16,506 nucleotides of DNA from RGIG464 sp045643185 (GTDB lineage: Bacteria; Myxococcota_A; Bradymonadia; UBA4248): NCBI GenBank assembly GCA_045643185.1, contig JAZUKH010000282.1, forward strand, positions 1 to 16,506, read 5' to 3'. Below, in pieces: positions 7,037 to 14,492 of this stretch; the first letter of the stretch is position 1, and each line of letters starts with the position of its first letter. The notes beneath the pieces are model-generated. The model was not told where the DNA came from and did no database searches. It saw only the letters and a list, made by a program, of their open reading frames with translations. The translations under genes and the position numbers were made by a program.

Positions 7037-7825
7037 ATGAAATTTCGTCTATTTTGCCTAATTTGCGTCATCTGTTTTGCCTTTACCTCGACTGGTTTCG
7101 TGTGTTCCACGCGTGTCGAGAAGATGGAGGCCGATATCGAAGCGCTGCAGATACAGTTTAACGACGTGCAAAAGCGCCTCAACAACGATCAGACCCAGTT
7201 GACATCCATGATCTTGAGGGCCGACAAAAAGCTTGAAGAACTCGGCGGAGCCCAGGATCAGTCCACGAACGGCCTTGCACAACAAAACGTTCAGTTGGCA
7301 CTCGACCTCGAAAAAGAACGCGCCGAAATGGCTGAAATGCGCGGCCGTCTCGAAGTTCAGCAGAAAACCATCGACACGTTGCAGACGAGCCTTCAGAGCA
7401 TTATGAGCAACATGTCGTCCACCAGCAGCGGCAACACAGTTCTGCTCCCCTCTGACCAGCCTGGACTCGCCCTTCTCATCGAACAAAAGCGACTCGCTGG
7501 CGACAAAGACACGCTCAAAACCGCCATCACCGAGTACCTTACGCGCTACCCCGACGATGCCCAGATCGAAGCCATGTTAGCTGAACTTACCGGCTTGACG
7601 CTCGCCGATCGTCAAAATCACGAGACCATTACCTACTCGACACAGTATCTCCAGAAATTCCCCAAAGGCGCACATCGTAACGACGTCATTTACAACATGG
7701 GACAGGCTGGGCTTGCCATCGGTAACTGCGACCTCGCGATCCAGTCATTCGAAACTCTCAAAACACTTAATTACGCTCAGGCGCCAGCTGCCCTCGAAAA
7801 CGCCAAAGCTAAATGTAAAAAGTAG
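7037..7825 (+). CDS. YbgF/CpoB-like coiled-coil and TPR periplasmic protein
   Basis: The 262-residue protein begins with an export signal, MKFRLFCLICVICFAF. Cys23 in GFVC is a possible but non-canonical lipid attachment site, because Val precedes the Cys. Residues 25-125 form a coiled coil. From about 143 there are TPR-like helices, including a YPDDAQIEAMLAEL unit and FPKGAHRNDVIYNMG followed by AIGNCDLAIQSFETL, the sort of repeat seen at the C terminus of YbgF/CpoB. CpoB is known to link Tol-Pal outer-membrane constriction to peptidoglycan synthesis. No tol or pal gene is in view, so the exact role is open. The start at 7037 has a strong AAGGAGG (7025-7031) five bases upstream. The longer frame from 6929 adds a segment without support. 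Confidence 0.7.
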   Translation: MKFRLFCLICVICFAFTSTGFVCSTRVEKMEADIEALQIQFNDVQKRLNNDQTQLTSMILRADKKLEELGGAQDQSTNGLAQQNVQLALDLEKERAEMAEMRGRLEVQQKTIDTLQTSLQSIMSNMSSTSSGNTVLLPSDQPGLALLIEQKRLAGDKDTLKTAITEYLTRYPDDAQIEAMLAELTGLTLADRQNHETITYSTQYLQKFPKGAHRNDVIYNMGQAGLAIGNCDLAIQSFETLKTLNYAQAPAALENAKAKCKK

Positions 7826-7827
7826 CT

Positions 7828-8370
7828 ATGCCGAACTTTTTTGAGCACGTCACTGACCTCACTGACAAAATTAAGATCCGTACGATGTGCTTCGACGATC
7901 TCGCCCAGGTTTTTTATTTGGGCGAGCGTTTGTTTACGGCTGATAAATGGCCTGCCCTCTACCGAACTTGGGATGAATACGAAGTCGTCGAATTCTTCGC
8001 GAGCTGCACGGACACATGTTTCGTCGCCGAGATCGACGGCGTCGTTGTCGGCTTTGCCCTCGGAAATATCATCGAAAAACACGGCAGCGCCTGGAAATAC
8101 GGCTACCTCGTCTGGCTCGGCGTCGATCCAGACATCGGACGACACGGCATCGGTTCTATGCTATTCAATGCCATGCGAGACCGTTTCATAGAACTCGGTG
8201 TCCGCATGCTCATCGTCGACACCGACGCACGAAACACTAACGCCATTCAATTCTTCAAGAAATCAGGCTTCGACCACGAAAACAAACACGTCTATATGTC
8301 GATGAACCTGACGCATTCCCCCGAATATCAGTCCTACCACAAAAAACAAAAGGACGACGACGAAACTTAG
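7828..8370 (+). CDS. GNAT-family N-acetyltransferase
   Basis: The 180-residue protein has the GNAT fold pattern. An N-terminal KIKIRTMCFDDLAQVFYL segment (14-31) is followed by a strand pair, FVAEIDGVVVGFALG (65-79). Motif A is VWLGVDPDIGRHGIGSMLF (95-113) with the acetyl-CoA pyrophosphate loop R-x-x-G-I-G (105-109 region). Motif B is DTDARNTNAIQFFKKSGF (131-148). The last 20 residues are charged and probably disordered. The arrangement is RimI-like, i.e. transfer of acetyl from acetyl-CoA to an amine, possibly a protein N terminus, but the substrate cannot be read from sequence. The ATG lies 2 nt after the preceding stop, so the two genes are almost certainly cotranscribed and coupled. A 8-bp hairpin (8364-8371 with 8377-8384) overlaps its stop codon. 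Confidence 0.9.
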   Translation: MPNFFEHVTDLTDKIKIRTMCFDDLAQVFYLGERLFTADKWPALYRTWDEYEVVEFFASCTDTCFVAEIDGVVVGFALGNIIEKHGSAWKYGYLVWLGVDPDIGRHGIGSMLFNAMRDRFIELGVRMLIVDTDARNTNAIQFFKKSGFDHENKHVYMSMNLTHSPEYQSYHKKQKDDDET

Positions 8371-8415
8371 CTGAACGCTAAGTTACACTCAGCCGGGGAT
8401 AGGCAAAATACATAA

Positions 8416-8455
8416 ATCTCAGCCGTAGCGAAGCCTAAGGCAAGCAGGCTGAGAT
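8416..8455. repeat. Inverted repeat, 9-bp stem
   Basis: The arms atctcagcc (8416-8424) and ggctgagat (8447-8455) pair perfectly around a 22-nt loop. The loop contains its own gcc-taa-ggc mini-hairpin. Confidence 0.8.
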
Positions 8456-8557
8456 CGGCGAGCGGACGCGATTTGTTCGAAGCCGAAGGCAAGTTCGCGC
8501 CCGTCGACTCCAAACGAAGTTTGCGTTGATTTATCTTATCTGTTCCTGAAATTGGTA

Positions 8558-8600
8558 CGGCCGTGTGGCTTGTTTGAGCGAAGCGAGTTCCACACGGCCG
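8558..8600. repeat. Inverted repeat, 11-bp perfect stem
   Basis: The arms cggccgtgtgg (8558-8568) and ccacacggccg (8590-8600) pair perfectly around a 21-nt loop containing gagcgaagcgag. No T-run follows. Confidence 0.85.
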
Positions 8601-8609
8601 ACAATAAAA

Positions 8610-8663
8610 GCGCCGGGGGACGGTAGAGACGTGCGGTCCGCGCGTCTCTCCGGCCCCCTGCGC
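8610..8663. repeat. Long imperfect hairpin with GAGACGYGCGG core
   Basis: The inner stem pairs agagacgtgcg with cgcgcgtctct (about 8625-8649, one T-G wobble). Outer pairing of gcgc-cgggg with cccc-tgcgc extends it to 8610-8663 with small bulges. The core is nearly the reverse complement of the hairpin at 8842-8868. Confidence 0.7.
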
Positions 8664-8666
8664 GCC

Positions 8667-8682
8667 GCAGGCCTAGGCCTGC
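8667..8682. repeat. 16-bp perfect palindrome
   Basis: The sequence gcaggcctaggcctgc reads the same on both strands. It directly follows the previous hairpin. It may be a protein-binding site or the tip of a cruciform. Confidence 0.8.
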
Positions 8683-8739
8683 TCAAAAACAAAATGCTAA
8701 AGGGTCAACGAAAAATCTAAAACAAATTTTGATCCCCGC

Positions 8740-8788
8740 CTGAGATGTAGCAAACGATCGTTACGTCTCAGCGAGGTTTTCATTTATT
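8740..8788 (+). terminator. Hairpin followed by T-rich stretch, possible terminator
   Basis: The arms ctgagatgta (8740-8749) and tacgtctcag (8762-8771) pair with one wobble around an acgatcgt-containing loop. They are followed by cgaggttttcatttatt. It would suit the end of the + strand ybgF-GNAT transcript, but it lies almost 400 bases past the GNAT stop. Confidence 0.4.
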
Positions 8789-8841
8789 GGTCAAAAAAAT
8801 ACAAACCACTCAGTCGCAAGTAGAGACGCGCGAGCAACCAA

Positions 8842-8868
8842 TGGAGACGCGCGGCCCGCACGTCTCCA
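8842..8868 (-). terminator. GC-rich hairpin just past the response-regulator gene
   Basis: The arms tggagacgcgcgg (8842-8854) and ccgcacgtctcca (8856-8868) pair with one mismatch. It lies 15 nt beyond the stop of the - strand response regulator, a natural place for a terminator. No U-run follows on the - strand. It is also a member of the GAGACG repeat pair, so its primary nature may be a repeat. Confidence 0.45.
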
Positions 8869-8882
8869 CGAAGTTATTTCAA

Positions 8883-10529
8883 CTAATCAGTGTCTTTCTC
8901 GCCGTTCAATTTACGGAGCTTGCGATGCAAACTCGTGCGTTCGATCGACAAGACTTCAGCCGTACGTGATATGTTACCGTTGTTCAGTTTAAGCGTCGCC
9001 TGAATGTAGATCTCTTCAGCCAGGTCGCGGAAATCACGCAATGGCATGGAGCCCGGAACGATGTTGGCCAACACGGAAAAATCCCCATCAACGATGGGAT
9101 CGGCCATGACAGCCACATTGTCTTCGCAGCTCGGTTCCGAACCAGCCTCGGATTCGACGGGCGCCGATGACGAGCCATCTTCATTCGGTTTGACGCGCCA
9201 CGTTTTGACCACTTCGATCTCAGGATCATTCGACTTCACAGGCGTTTCGGCGTTGACGACACCCGGATTTGCGTCAACCGGTTTCACGACAGGCAATGAG
9301 TGCAGCGTCTTCGTCAGCGTCTGCAATTTGGACGCAAAGATCTCATCGGTGATCTCTTCCGGCACGTCCTGCAAACAAACTTTTTCTTTGCACATAATGA
9401 CGAAACGCTCACAAATATTGTGAAGTTCACGAATGTTACCCGGATAGCTGTAGCAACGTAGAGCATCCATCGCCTGTTTGGTCACTTCGAGGGGTTTTCG
9501 GCCATATTCTGCGGCGATCTTGGTCAAGAAATTGTTAACGAGCAAGGGCACGTCGTCAAGGCGCTCACGCAGAGGCGGAACGTTGATAATGACCGTTTCA
9601 AGACGATAATAAAGGTCATCGCGGAACAGTCCTTTCGCGGCTTCTTTTTTGAGGTCTTTGTTCGTCGCAGCAATGACGCGAACGTCGACTTTTTCGAGTT
9701 TTTCGCCACCGACGCGCGTGAATTCACCGTTCTGAAGAACGCGCAGCACCTTGGCCTGAGCCGCCAACGACATATCACCAACTTCATCGAGGAAGATCGT
9801 GCCGCCATCGGCCATTTCGAACAGACCGCGTTTTTTGTTGGCAGCGCCGGTAAACGAGCCTTTTTCGTGACCAAATAGTTCGGATTCGATGAGTTCAGAC
9901 GGAATAGCTGAGCAATTGACTTTGACGAACGTGCGTTTGGCACGATCTGACAGCGCGTGGATCGAGCGCGCCACGAGGTCTTTACCGACGCCTGACTCAC
10001 CAAGGATGAGCACCTTGGCCGGCGTGGGACCCAATACGCGCACTTTTTCGCGGATCGACTTCATGGCTTCTGATTCGCCGACCATGCCGCTGTAACGCTC
10101 ATCGGTGCTTTCAGCGCTCTCTTCGTTGGTTTCAAGCGCTTGAACGCGTTTTGAAAGTTTGCCGTGTTCGATGGCGTTTTTGACGTTCATCAACAAAACT
10201 TCGTCGCTGTTGAACGGCTTTTCAATGAAACTAAATGCGCCGAGCTGCTTGGTGGCGATCAACGCGTCCTGCATTTCCGCGTCGCCGCTCACAAAAATGA
10301 TCTCGATCGGCAGTTCGCGTTTGCGGATCTCGCGGATCATGTCGAGACCTTTCATGCCAGGCATTCTGTGATCGACGATCAACAGATCAAAGGGCTGGCT
10401 TTCAAGTTTTTTGAGGCCTTCTTCAGCACTGAGTGCGGTCTCGACGTCGTAATCATCGCTCAAAGTCATGGAGAGCGTACGACAAATGTTTTTTTCGTCA
10501 TCGACGACTAGGATCGAGGGATTTGACAT
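8883..10529 (-). CDS. Sigma-54-dependent response regulator, NtrC/AtoC type
   Basis: The 548-residue protein has three domains. The receiver (1-125) has acidic residues D10 and D11, phospho-acceptor D53 in LLIVDHRMPG, S81 and K104. The AAA+ domain (about 145-395) has Walker A GESGVGKD (177-184), the sigma-54 contact loop GSFTGA (224-229, Ser in place of the usual Ala), Walker B GGTIFLDE (242-249), and candidate arginine fingers R303/R309. The C-terminal Fis-type helix-turn-helix (about 498-541) ends SRTAEVLSIERTSLHRKLRK. An acidic, Ser/Pro-rich linker of about 100 residues (395-497) separates AAA+ from the DNA-binding domain, longer than usual. It activates sigma-54 promoters after phosphorylation. 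The sensor kinase is not in view. GAAGGAG precedes the start, and the nitroreductase gene ends 28 nt upstream, so they are likely cotranscribed. Confidence 0.95.
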   Translation of the reverse strand: MSNPSILVVDDEKNICRTLSMTLSDDYDVETALSAEEGLKKLESQPFDLLIVDHRMPGMKGLDMIREIRKRELPIEIIFVSGDAEMQDALIATKQLGAFSFIEKPFNSDEVLLMNVKNAIEHGKLSKRVQALETNEESAESTDERYSGMVGESEAMKSIREKVRVLGPTPAKVLILGESGVGKDLVARSIHALSDRAKRTFVKVNCSAIPSELIESELFGHEKGSFTGAANKKRGLFEMADGGTIFLDEVGDMSLAAQAKVLRVLQNGEFTRVGGEKLEKVDVRVIAATNKDLKKEAAKGLFRDDLYYRLETVIINVPPLRERLDDVPLLVNNFLTKIAAEYGRKPLEVTKQAMDALRCYSYPGNIRELHNICERFVIMCKEKVCLQDVPEEITDEIFASKLQTLTKTLHSLPVVKPVDANPGVVNAETPVKSNDPEIEVVKTWRVKPNEDGSSSAPVESEAGSEPSCEDNVAVMADPIVDGDFSVLANIVPGSMPLRDFRDLAEEIYIQATLKLNNGNISRTAEVLSIERTSLHRKLRKLNGEKDTD

Positions 10530-10557
10530 AAAAACTCCTTCGAGAAGTTAAACAGAA

Positions 10558-11319
10558 TTAGTTTTGTGCTTCAAAGCCAATGGCCATGTTGCAAACGACT
10601 TGGTCAGCATCTTCCAATTTGAGAGCAGCCCGGATCTCGGAAACGTCGCCGCGCATCATACGGATGACCGTGGCGAGTCCTTCAGAAGCGGCGTAGAGCG
10701 CCGCATTTTGAGTCACGACGCCAATATCGATGCCACGAATGACCTCGTTTTCCATGAACGACGTCAAGACGAGCTCGACCGGGGCGAGTTTGAGCGGACG
10801 CACGTCAGCGGCAGCCACCTGAATGAGTTTGTGCGCAGCCGCGTCGTATTTGTAAGCACCTTTTTCGAGTGTCACATAGATCGAAACGCTCTGTTTATTC
10901 ATCGCAGACGGGGCAGTGCGCTTGCCATCTTCGCGATTCACGCCGTTAGCCGCCCAAAGCAGCGTCGAAAGCTCTTCGAGCGAGATGCACTCGTCGGTAT
11001 AGGCACGAACACTGCGTCGATCGGTCAAAGCCTTGGTCAGCGTGACATCGATTGCACTCGGTTTTGGCAACGCAATTTCGGCATCACCAGCTGGAATGGG
11101 CGTTTTGACAACGGCCTGAGCCACCGGCGCCTGTGCCGCATCGTTATTCTGCTCTGCAGCCGCCTTATTTTCAGTCAATTTTTGGCATACAGCCTGACAT
11201 TGAGACTCGCCACAGGCCGTTTCACTAGCCGAGTCGACGCCATTCGAAGCAGGGCACTGCTGACACGCGCCCAACGAGACCATCATCAAAAGACCGAACA
11301 AAACACACAATTTTTTCAT
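10558..11319 (-). CDS. Exported nitroreductase-family (SagB-like) lipoprotein
   Basis: The 253-residue protein begins with a lipoprotein signal, MKKLCVLFGLLMMVSLGAC, with Cys19 as the predicted lipid anchor. A Cys-rich, Ala/Gln-rich spacer runs to about residue 85. The rest matches the FMN-dependent nitroreductase fold: RRSVRAY (101-107), LSTLLWAANGVNR (117-129), RTAPSAMNKQ (134-143) and DIGVVTQNAALYAASEGLAT (198-217). It ends in VCNMAIGFE, the usual closing strand. Most relatives are cytoplasmic; this one is apparently exported and membrane-anchored, so how it would be supplied with flavin and reductant is unclear. The ATG at 11319 has GTGGAG six bases upstream, and the GTG at 11331 would spoil the signal peptide. 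It precedes the sigma-54 regulator in one likely operon. Confidence 0.85.
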   Translation of the reverse strand: MKKLCVLFGLLMMVSLGACQQCPASNGVDSASETACGESQCQAVCQKLTENKAAAEQNNDAAQAPVAQAVVKTPIPAGDAEIALPKPSAIDVTLTKALTDRRSVRAYTDECISLEELSTLLWAANGVNREDGKRTAPSAMNKQSVSIYVTLEKGAYKYDAAAHKLIQVAAADVRPLKLAPVELVLTSFMENEVIRGIDIGVVTQNAALYAASEGLATVIRMMRGDVSEIRAALKLEDADQVVCNMAIGFEAQN

Positions 11320-11472
11320 CACAAACTCCACGATGTATCAAACGAATGATGCCAAGAAAACAGCGCGCGTGGTTTATTCCAAAAGTCGGCGATTTGCAAC
11401 GATATGCGAAGAAAAGCAACGTCCAAAACGTCGTGCAGAGCCACAACGCCTCAACTCGTCATGCGCGCCGAA

Positions 11473-11570
11473 GGCAGAGGGGGTAGCGGCGTATTTTTTC
11501 CATGATGCCGCGTAGCATGCTACGCGCCATCATGGGAAAAAATAGACGCGTAGGGGGAGACCTCCCCCCG
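11473..11570 (-). repeat. Dispersed hairpin element, copy B (inverted, enlarged core)
   Basis: Read on the - strand, it carries the same flanks as copies A and C: ggaggtctccccctacgcg at one end and atacgccgctacccc at the other. In place of the 14-base ttggc/gccaa hairpin it has a palindrome of about 50 bases. That palindrome is centred on cgcgtagcatgctacgcg (11509-11526, perfect 18-bp palindrome) and flanked by tattttttccatgatg and catcatgggaaaaaata, which pair with one bulge. Confidence 0.8.
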
Positions 11571-11594
11571 CAAAAACCAAATTAGGTGAAATCA

Positions 11595-11623
11595 TTGAAT
11601 TCATGAGCACGGATTGTTATAAA
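11595..11623 (+). promoter_or_regulatory. Sigma-70-type promoter for the CGCG-repeat lipoprotein gene
   Basis: TTGAAT (11595-11600) and TATAAA (11618-11623) are separated by exactly 17 bases. They lie 24 bases upstream of the ATG at 11647, so the leader would be short. GGGGAGG (11636-11642) is the ribosome binding site. Confidence 0.7.
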
Positions 11624-11646
11624 TTACCCGTTTTTGGGGAGGCTCT

Positions 11647-14301
11647 ATGAAACACAAATTATCATCATTAACATTATTTATTATATCCTTGAGTATCATC
11701 GGCTGTGATGATCGTAATAGCGAAGATGCCTGTCCGGAAATGTGGCAGAAATCGGAAGCGGAACTTTTGGCGCACAACGACATTGACGACGGTTTTAAAG
11801 GCACCTACGACACGATCTATGGATGCACGTGCGACCAATATGCGAATTCGAAATACAATCTTGCCGCAAATGCCTACACCTGCAGTCGTAAGTTCGAAAC
11901 GTGGAAAAAATACGTTCAGAACAATATCAACGAAGACCAATGTCCGAGCGACCCGGATAAACTTGACCCGGGCGTGTGCGGATGCGGCACGCCGGACATT
12001 CACGTGACGTTGAAGAATGTATATGTGAACGGCGAGTTGATGCGGGAATTTAATTATACATTTTGCCAGTCGATCTGCCCGTCCGACAGCTCAAAACTCG
12101 AACCGGGGGTGTGCGGATGCGGCTTGTCGGATAACCTCATTGCCAAGAATGGCAAGAGTTTTTACTGGTGCGAAATCGAAAAGGGCGGTTACGATTTTTG
12201 CCCGGAAGATCCTGCCAAAACGCAGCCCGGTCTTTGCGGATGCGGTCAAAGAGACAAGCTTGTTTCCGTACCGCGCCAGAATGGCGAAACATTCGATTCG
12301 TATAAACTCGACTGTGTTTTTGAAGATTCGGGCATCGACCTCTGTCCCGAAGACGACACGAAGGTGATCCCGGGCTTTTGCGGATGCGGTCAGCCCGATT
12401 TTGATGAATCGATGGTATCGCCAGGCACGCCCCAGTGCGTGACGGCCGACCTTTGTCCGGACGACCCGAACAAGATGGTCGAAGGCCAGTGCGGGTGCGG
12501 CCATCCCGACACCGACAGCGACGGGGACGGCACGGCAGACTGCCTCGACGCCTGTCCGAATTTGAAAGAAAAAACACAAGTCGGACTGTGTGGCTGCGAC
12601 ATTCTCGATACGGACGACCAGATCGCCGACAACGACAATGACGGCACGATCAACTGTCAGGACGTCTGTCCGGATTTTGCCTACAAACAGGTCAAAGACG
12701 AATGCACCGAAACGGATCCGCTCGACCACAGCCGCATCGTCACGTCATGCACGGCGATCAAGGATTCCTCGACCAATGCGTGTGCCGAAGTCATTGACAG
12801 CGCCGAAGCGTTGGTGGCGCTACGTGACGCGTGGAATGCCGGCCTGTACGACGTTAAAACGGTCGCCAATGCGAACAGCCGCTTCAGTCGTCATCGCTTT
12901 ATTCTGATGCAGGACATCAACCTGGGCGACGTTTTGAACGATGAAGAAGACGCGACGTGGCAAGGCATTGGGACACTCGAACACCCGTTCTTTGGACATT
13001 TTAACGGCAATGGTCACTCGATCAAAGCGACGACGCCGAATGGCACGCCGATCAGGCTTGGTCTGCCCGACAACGACAACGTCGGACTTTTTGGCGTCAT
13101 TGCGCCGCGCGAGTCCTTGTCTGGCTCTGACGAAAACGACCCCGACACCGTCATCGAAAACCTGACCGTCGAACTCACGTTTGAAGGCCGCAACCAGGTC
13201 GGCATTTTGGCAGGCCGCATCGGACCACGTTCCAAACAAAACGACATCACGATTCAAAACGTCAGTGTTGGCGGCACGGTCTCGGGCGACGTCAACGTCG
13301 GCGGTGTGGTTGGCACCATGACGGACGGGCGCGTGCTCAACAGTCTGGTTTTCTCAAACGTCATTGCGACGACAAGCAAACAGACGATCCCGCCAGATGC
13401 CAACTTCGACCAGATGACCAACGTCGAAAACGGCAATATCGGCGGTTTTGCCGGCAAACTGGAGCACGTTAAGATCAACGCGGTCAATGCCAATGCCACG
13501 AACCGCCTTGAAGCCACGCCTTACGCCGAAAACATCGGCGGCTTTGCGGGCGCGGTCACCAACTCGACCATGCTCAATGTGGCCGTCAAAGGTAAAATGA
13601 CGAGCTACAAAACGTCAGGCGGCTTCGTCGGCCTGCTCGCGGATTCTACCATCCTGAATTCGTACACAGCCGAGTCAGTGACATGCAAAGACGTTCCGTG
13701 CGCTGGTTTTGTTGCAACCACCCTCGGTGAGTCCGTCATCGTCAATGTCTACGCCATCGGCGCCCTCGTCCCAGAGATCCACGAAGAGATCGTCGATCCT
13801 CCCGAACCCGACGGAGAACGAACCGAGCCAGACGCATCCGGCAACACGCCTCAAACGGATACGCTCAGCTATCACAGCATTGAGTGCCCGACCGAAGCCC
13901 CAGAAGAAGACGGGGAAGACAACGATTCCGGCGCTGACACTCCCACCACCGAAGGATCGTCGTGTACGCCCATTCACTGTGTGGCTGAGCCTTATGCCGC
14001 CTTCATCAGCGAAGTTTGTGGCGACAAACTCAAACTCGACCAAGCCTTTGCGGGGCCCTACGAACAGCTCACCCTGCCAGATGATCTCAAAATGGCCCCA
14101 GATTCGGTCAATACGAGCATTCAACCCTTCCAGTACAAAGCGCTGCAGCCCTATCTGCGAAACACGACACTCATCAAAAGCCTCAACGACTATCGGGAAA
14201 GCAAAACGAGCCTGTGCCGCGACCAATCGTGCCGCGCCTGGAGCGAAGTTCCCTACCGCGTCGACAAAACCACCTTTCAGATCCCCGATCCGACGAAATA
14301 G
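11647..14301 (+). CDS. Cys-rich lipoprotein with CGCG/thrombospondin-3-like repeats and GLUG-type domain
   Basis: The 884-residue protein has a lipoprotein signal, MKHKLSSLTLFIISLSIIGC, with Cys20 as anchor. Repeats of the form CPxDxxKxxPGxCGCGxxD begin at Cys99, 144, 185, 233 and 270. Degenerate units at 303 and 341 are joined by calcium-type DTDSDGDGTADC and DNDNDGTINC stretches, as in thrombospondin type 3 repeats. From about 400 to 680 a parallel-beta type domain begins FILMQDINL and FNGNGHSI, then shows repeated VGGVVG, IGGFAG and GGFVG blocks typical of GLUG-motif surface proteins. The tail (about 715-884) is acidic and Pro-rich with a few Cys. It is probably an outer-membrane surface protein for adhesion or substrate binding; enzymatic motifs are not seen. 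It has its own promoter and a GGGGAGG site. Confidence 0.88.
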   Translation: MKHKLSSLTLFIISLSIIGCDDRNSEDACPEMWQKSEAELLAHNDIDDGFKGTYDTIYGCTCDQYANSKYNLAANAYTCSRKFETWKKYVQNNINEDQCPSDPDKLDPGVCGCGTPDIHVTLKNVYVNGELMREFNYTFCQSICPSDSSKLEPGVCGCGLSDNLIAKNGKSFYWCEIEKGGYDFCPEDPAKTQPGLCGCGQRDKLVSVPRQNGETFDSYKLDCVFEDSGIDLCPEDDTKVIPGFCGCGQPDFDESMVSPGTPQCVTADLCPDDPNKMVEGQCGCGHPDTDSDGDGTADCLDACPNLKEKTQVGLCGCDILDTDDQIADNDNDGTINCQDVCPDFAYKQVKDECTETDPLDHSRIVTSCTAIKDSSTNACAEVIDSAEALVALRDAWNAGLYDVKTVANANSRFSRHRFILMQDINLGDVLNDEEDATWQGIGTLEHPFFGHFNGNGHSIKATTPNGTPIRLGLPDNDNVGLFGVIAPRESLSGSDENDPDTVIENLTVELTFEGRNQVGILAGRIGPRSKQNDITIQNVSVGGTVSGDVNVGGVVGTMTDGRVLNSLVFSNVIATTSKQTIPPDANFDQMTNVENGNIGGFAGKLEHVKINAVNANATNRLEATPYAENIGGFAGAVTNSTMLNVAVKGKMTSYKTSGGFVGLLADSTILNSYTAESVTCKDVPCAGFVATTLGESVIVNVYAIGALVPEIHEEIVDPPEPDGERTEPDASGNTPQTDTLSYHSIECPTEAPEEDGEDNDSGADTPTTEGSSCTPIHCVAEPYAAFISEVCGDKLKLDQAFAGPYEQLTLPDDLKMAPDSVNTSIQPFQYKALQPYLRNTTLIKSLNDYRESKTSLCRDQSCRAWSEVPYRVDKTTFQIPDPTK

Positions 14302-14406
14302 TGTCCACGCCTGTCAAGCGGCGTCAAATCGTTGTCAAATCACGCATTGCGCCGTTTTGTCGTTCATACATGGACACCATTTTGCACACAAAAAACGCAA
14401 AATGAC

Positions 14407-14435
14407 TTGAAACACAGTCTATAGATAACTAATGT
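14407..14435 (+). promoter_or_regulatory. Possible sigma-70 promoter for the nuclease lipoprotein gene
   Basis: TTGAAA (14407-14412) and TAATGT (14430-14435) are 17 bases apart. The -10 match is weak. Its placement 58 bases before the chosen ATG at 14493 is suitable. Confidence 0.4.
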
Positions 14436-14492
14436 GGCGCCTGCCATTGGGGGATGGTGAATAACGTTCATGCATTGCAAAAGGATCTATTG

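Larger units (their letters stand above)
8371..8882. other. Gene-free stretch rich in hairpins
   Basis: About 510 bases between convergent genes contain no convincing coding frame. They hold at least seven inverted repeats: acttagc/gctaagt over the GNAT stop, then 8416-8455, 8558-8600, 8610-8663, the palindrome at 8667-8682, 8740-8771 and 8842-8868. Two loops share the motif gcc-N-aaggcaag (8433-8444 and 8482-8493). The clustering suggests accumulated repeat elements rather than a single terminator, although the outermost hairpins could end transcription from both sides. Confidence 0.75.
11320..11646. other. Divergent intergenic region with repeat copy B and a promoter
   Basis: It separates the - strand nitroreductase gene from the + strand lipoprotein gene. 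It contains repeat copy B (11473-11570) and a strong + strand promoter (11595-11623). No gene is supported here. A - strand promoter for the nitroreductase is not clear: TTGCAA with TAAACC at 17-bp spacing is the best I found and is weak. Confidence 0.6.

Noticed and set aside
8016..8240. Arg-rich + strand frame overlapping the GNAT gene
   Set aside because: It is an out-of-frame shadow with extreme Arg content and no ribosome binding site.
10564..11349. A 261-codon open frame on the + strand opposite the nitroreductase gene
   Set aside because: Its translation has no domain or signal, while the - strand frame has a lipoprotein signal and complete nitroreductase motifs. It is a mirror of the real gene's codon bias.
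11338..11355. Sigma-54 (-24/-12) promoter before the nitroreductase gene
   Set aside because: TTGGCA is present on the - strand, but the downstream element reads TTTGAT two bases out of register and lacks the essential GC.
12091..12729. A 212-codon - strand frame inside the CGCG-repeat lipoprotein gene
   Set aside because: It mirrors the repeated Cys and Gly codons of the + strand gene and shows no start site or recognisable family.
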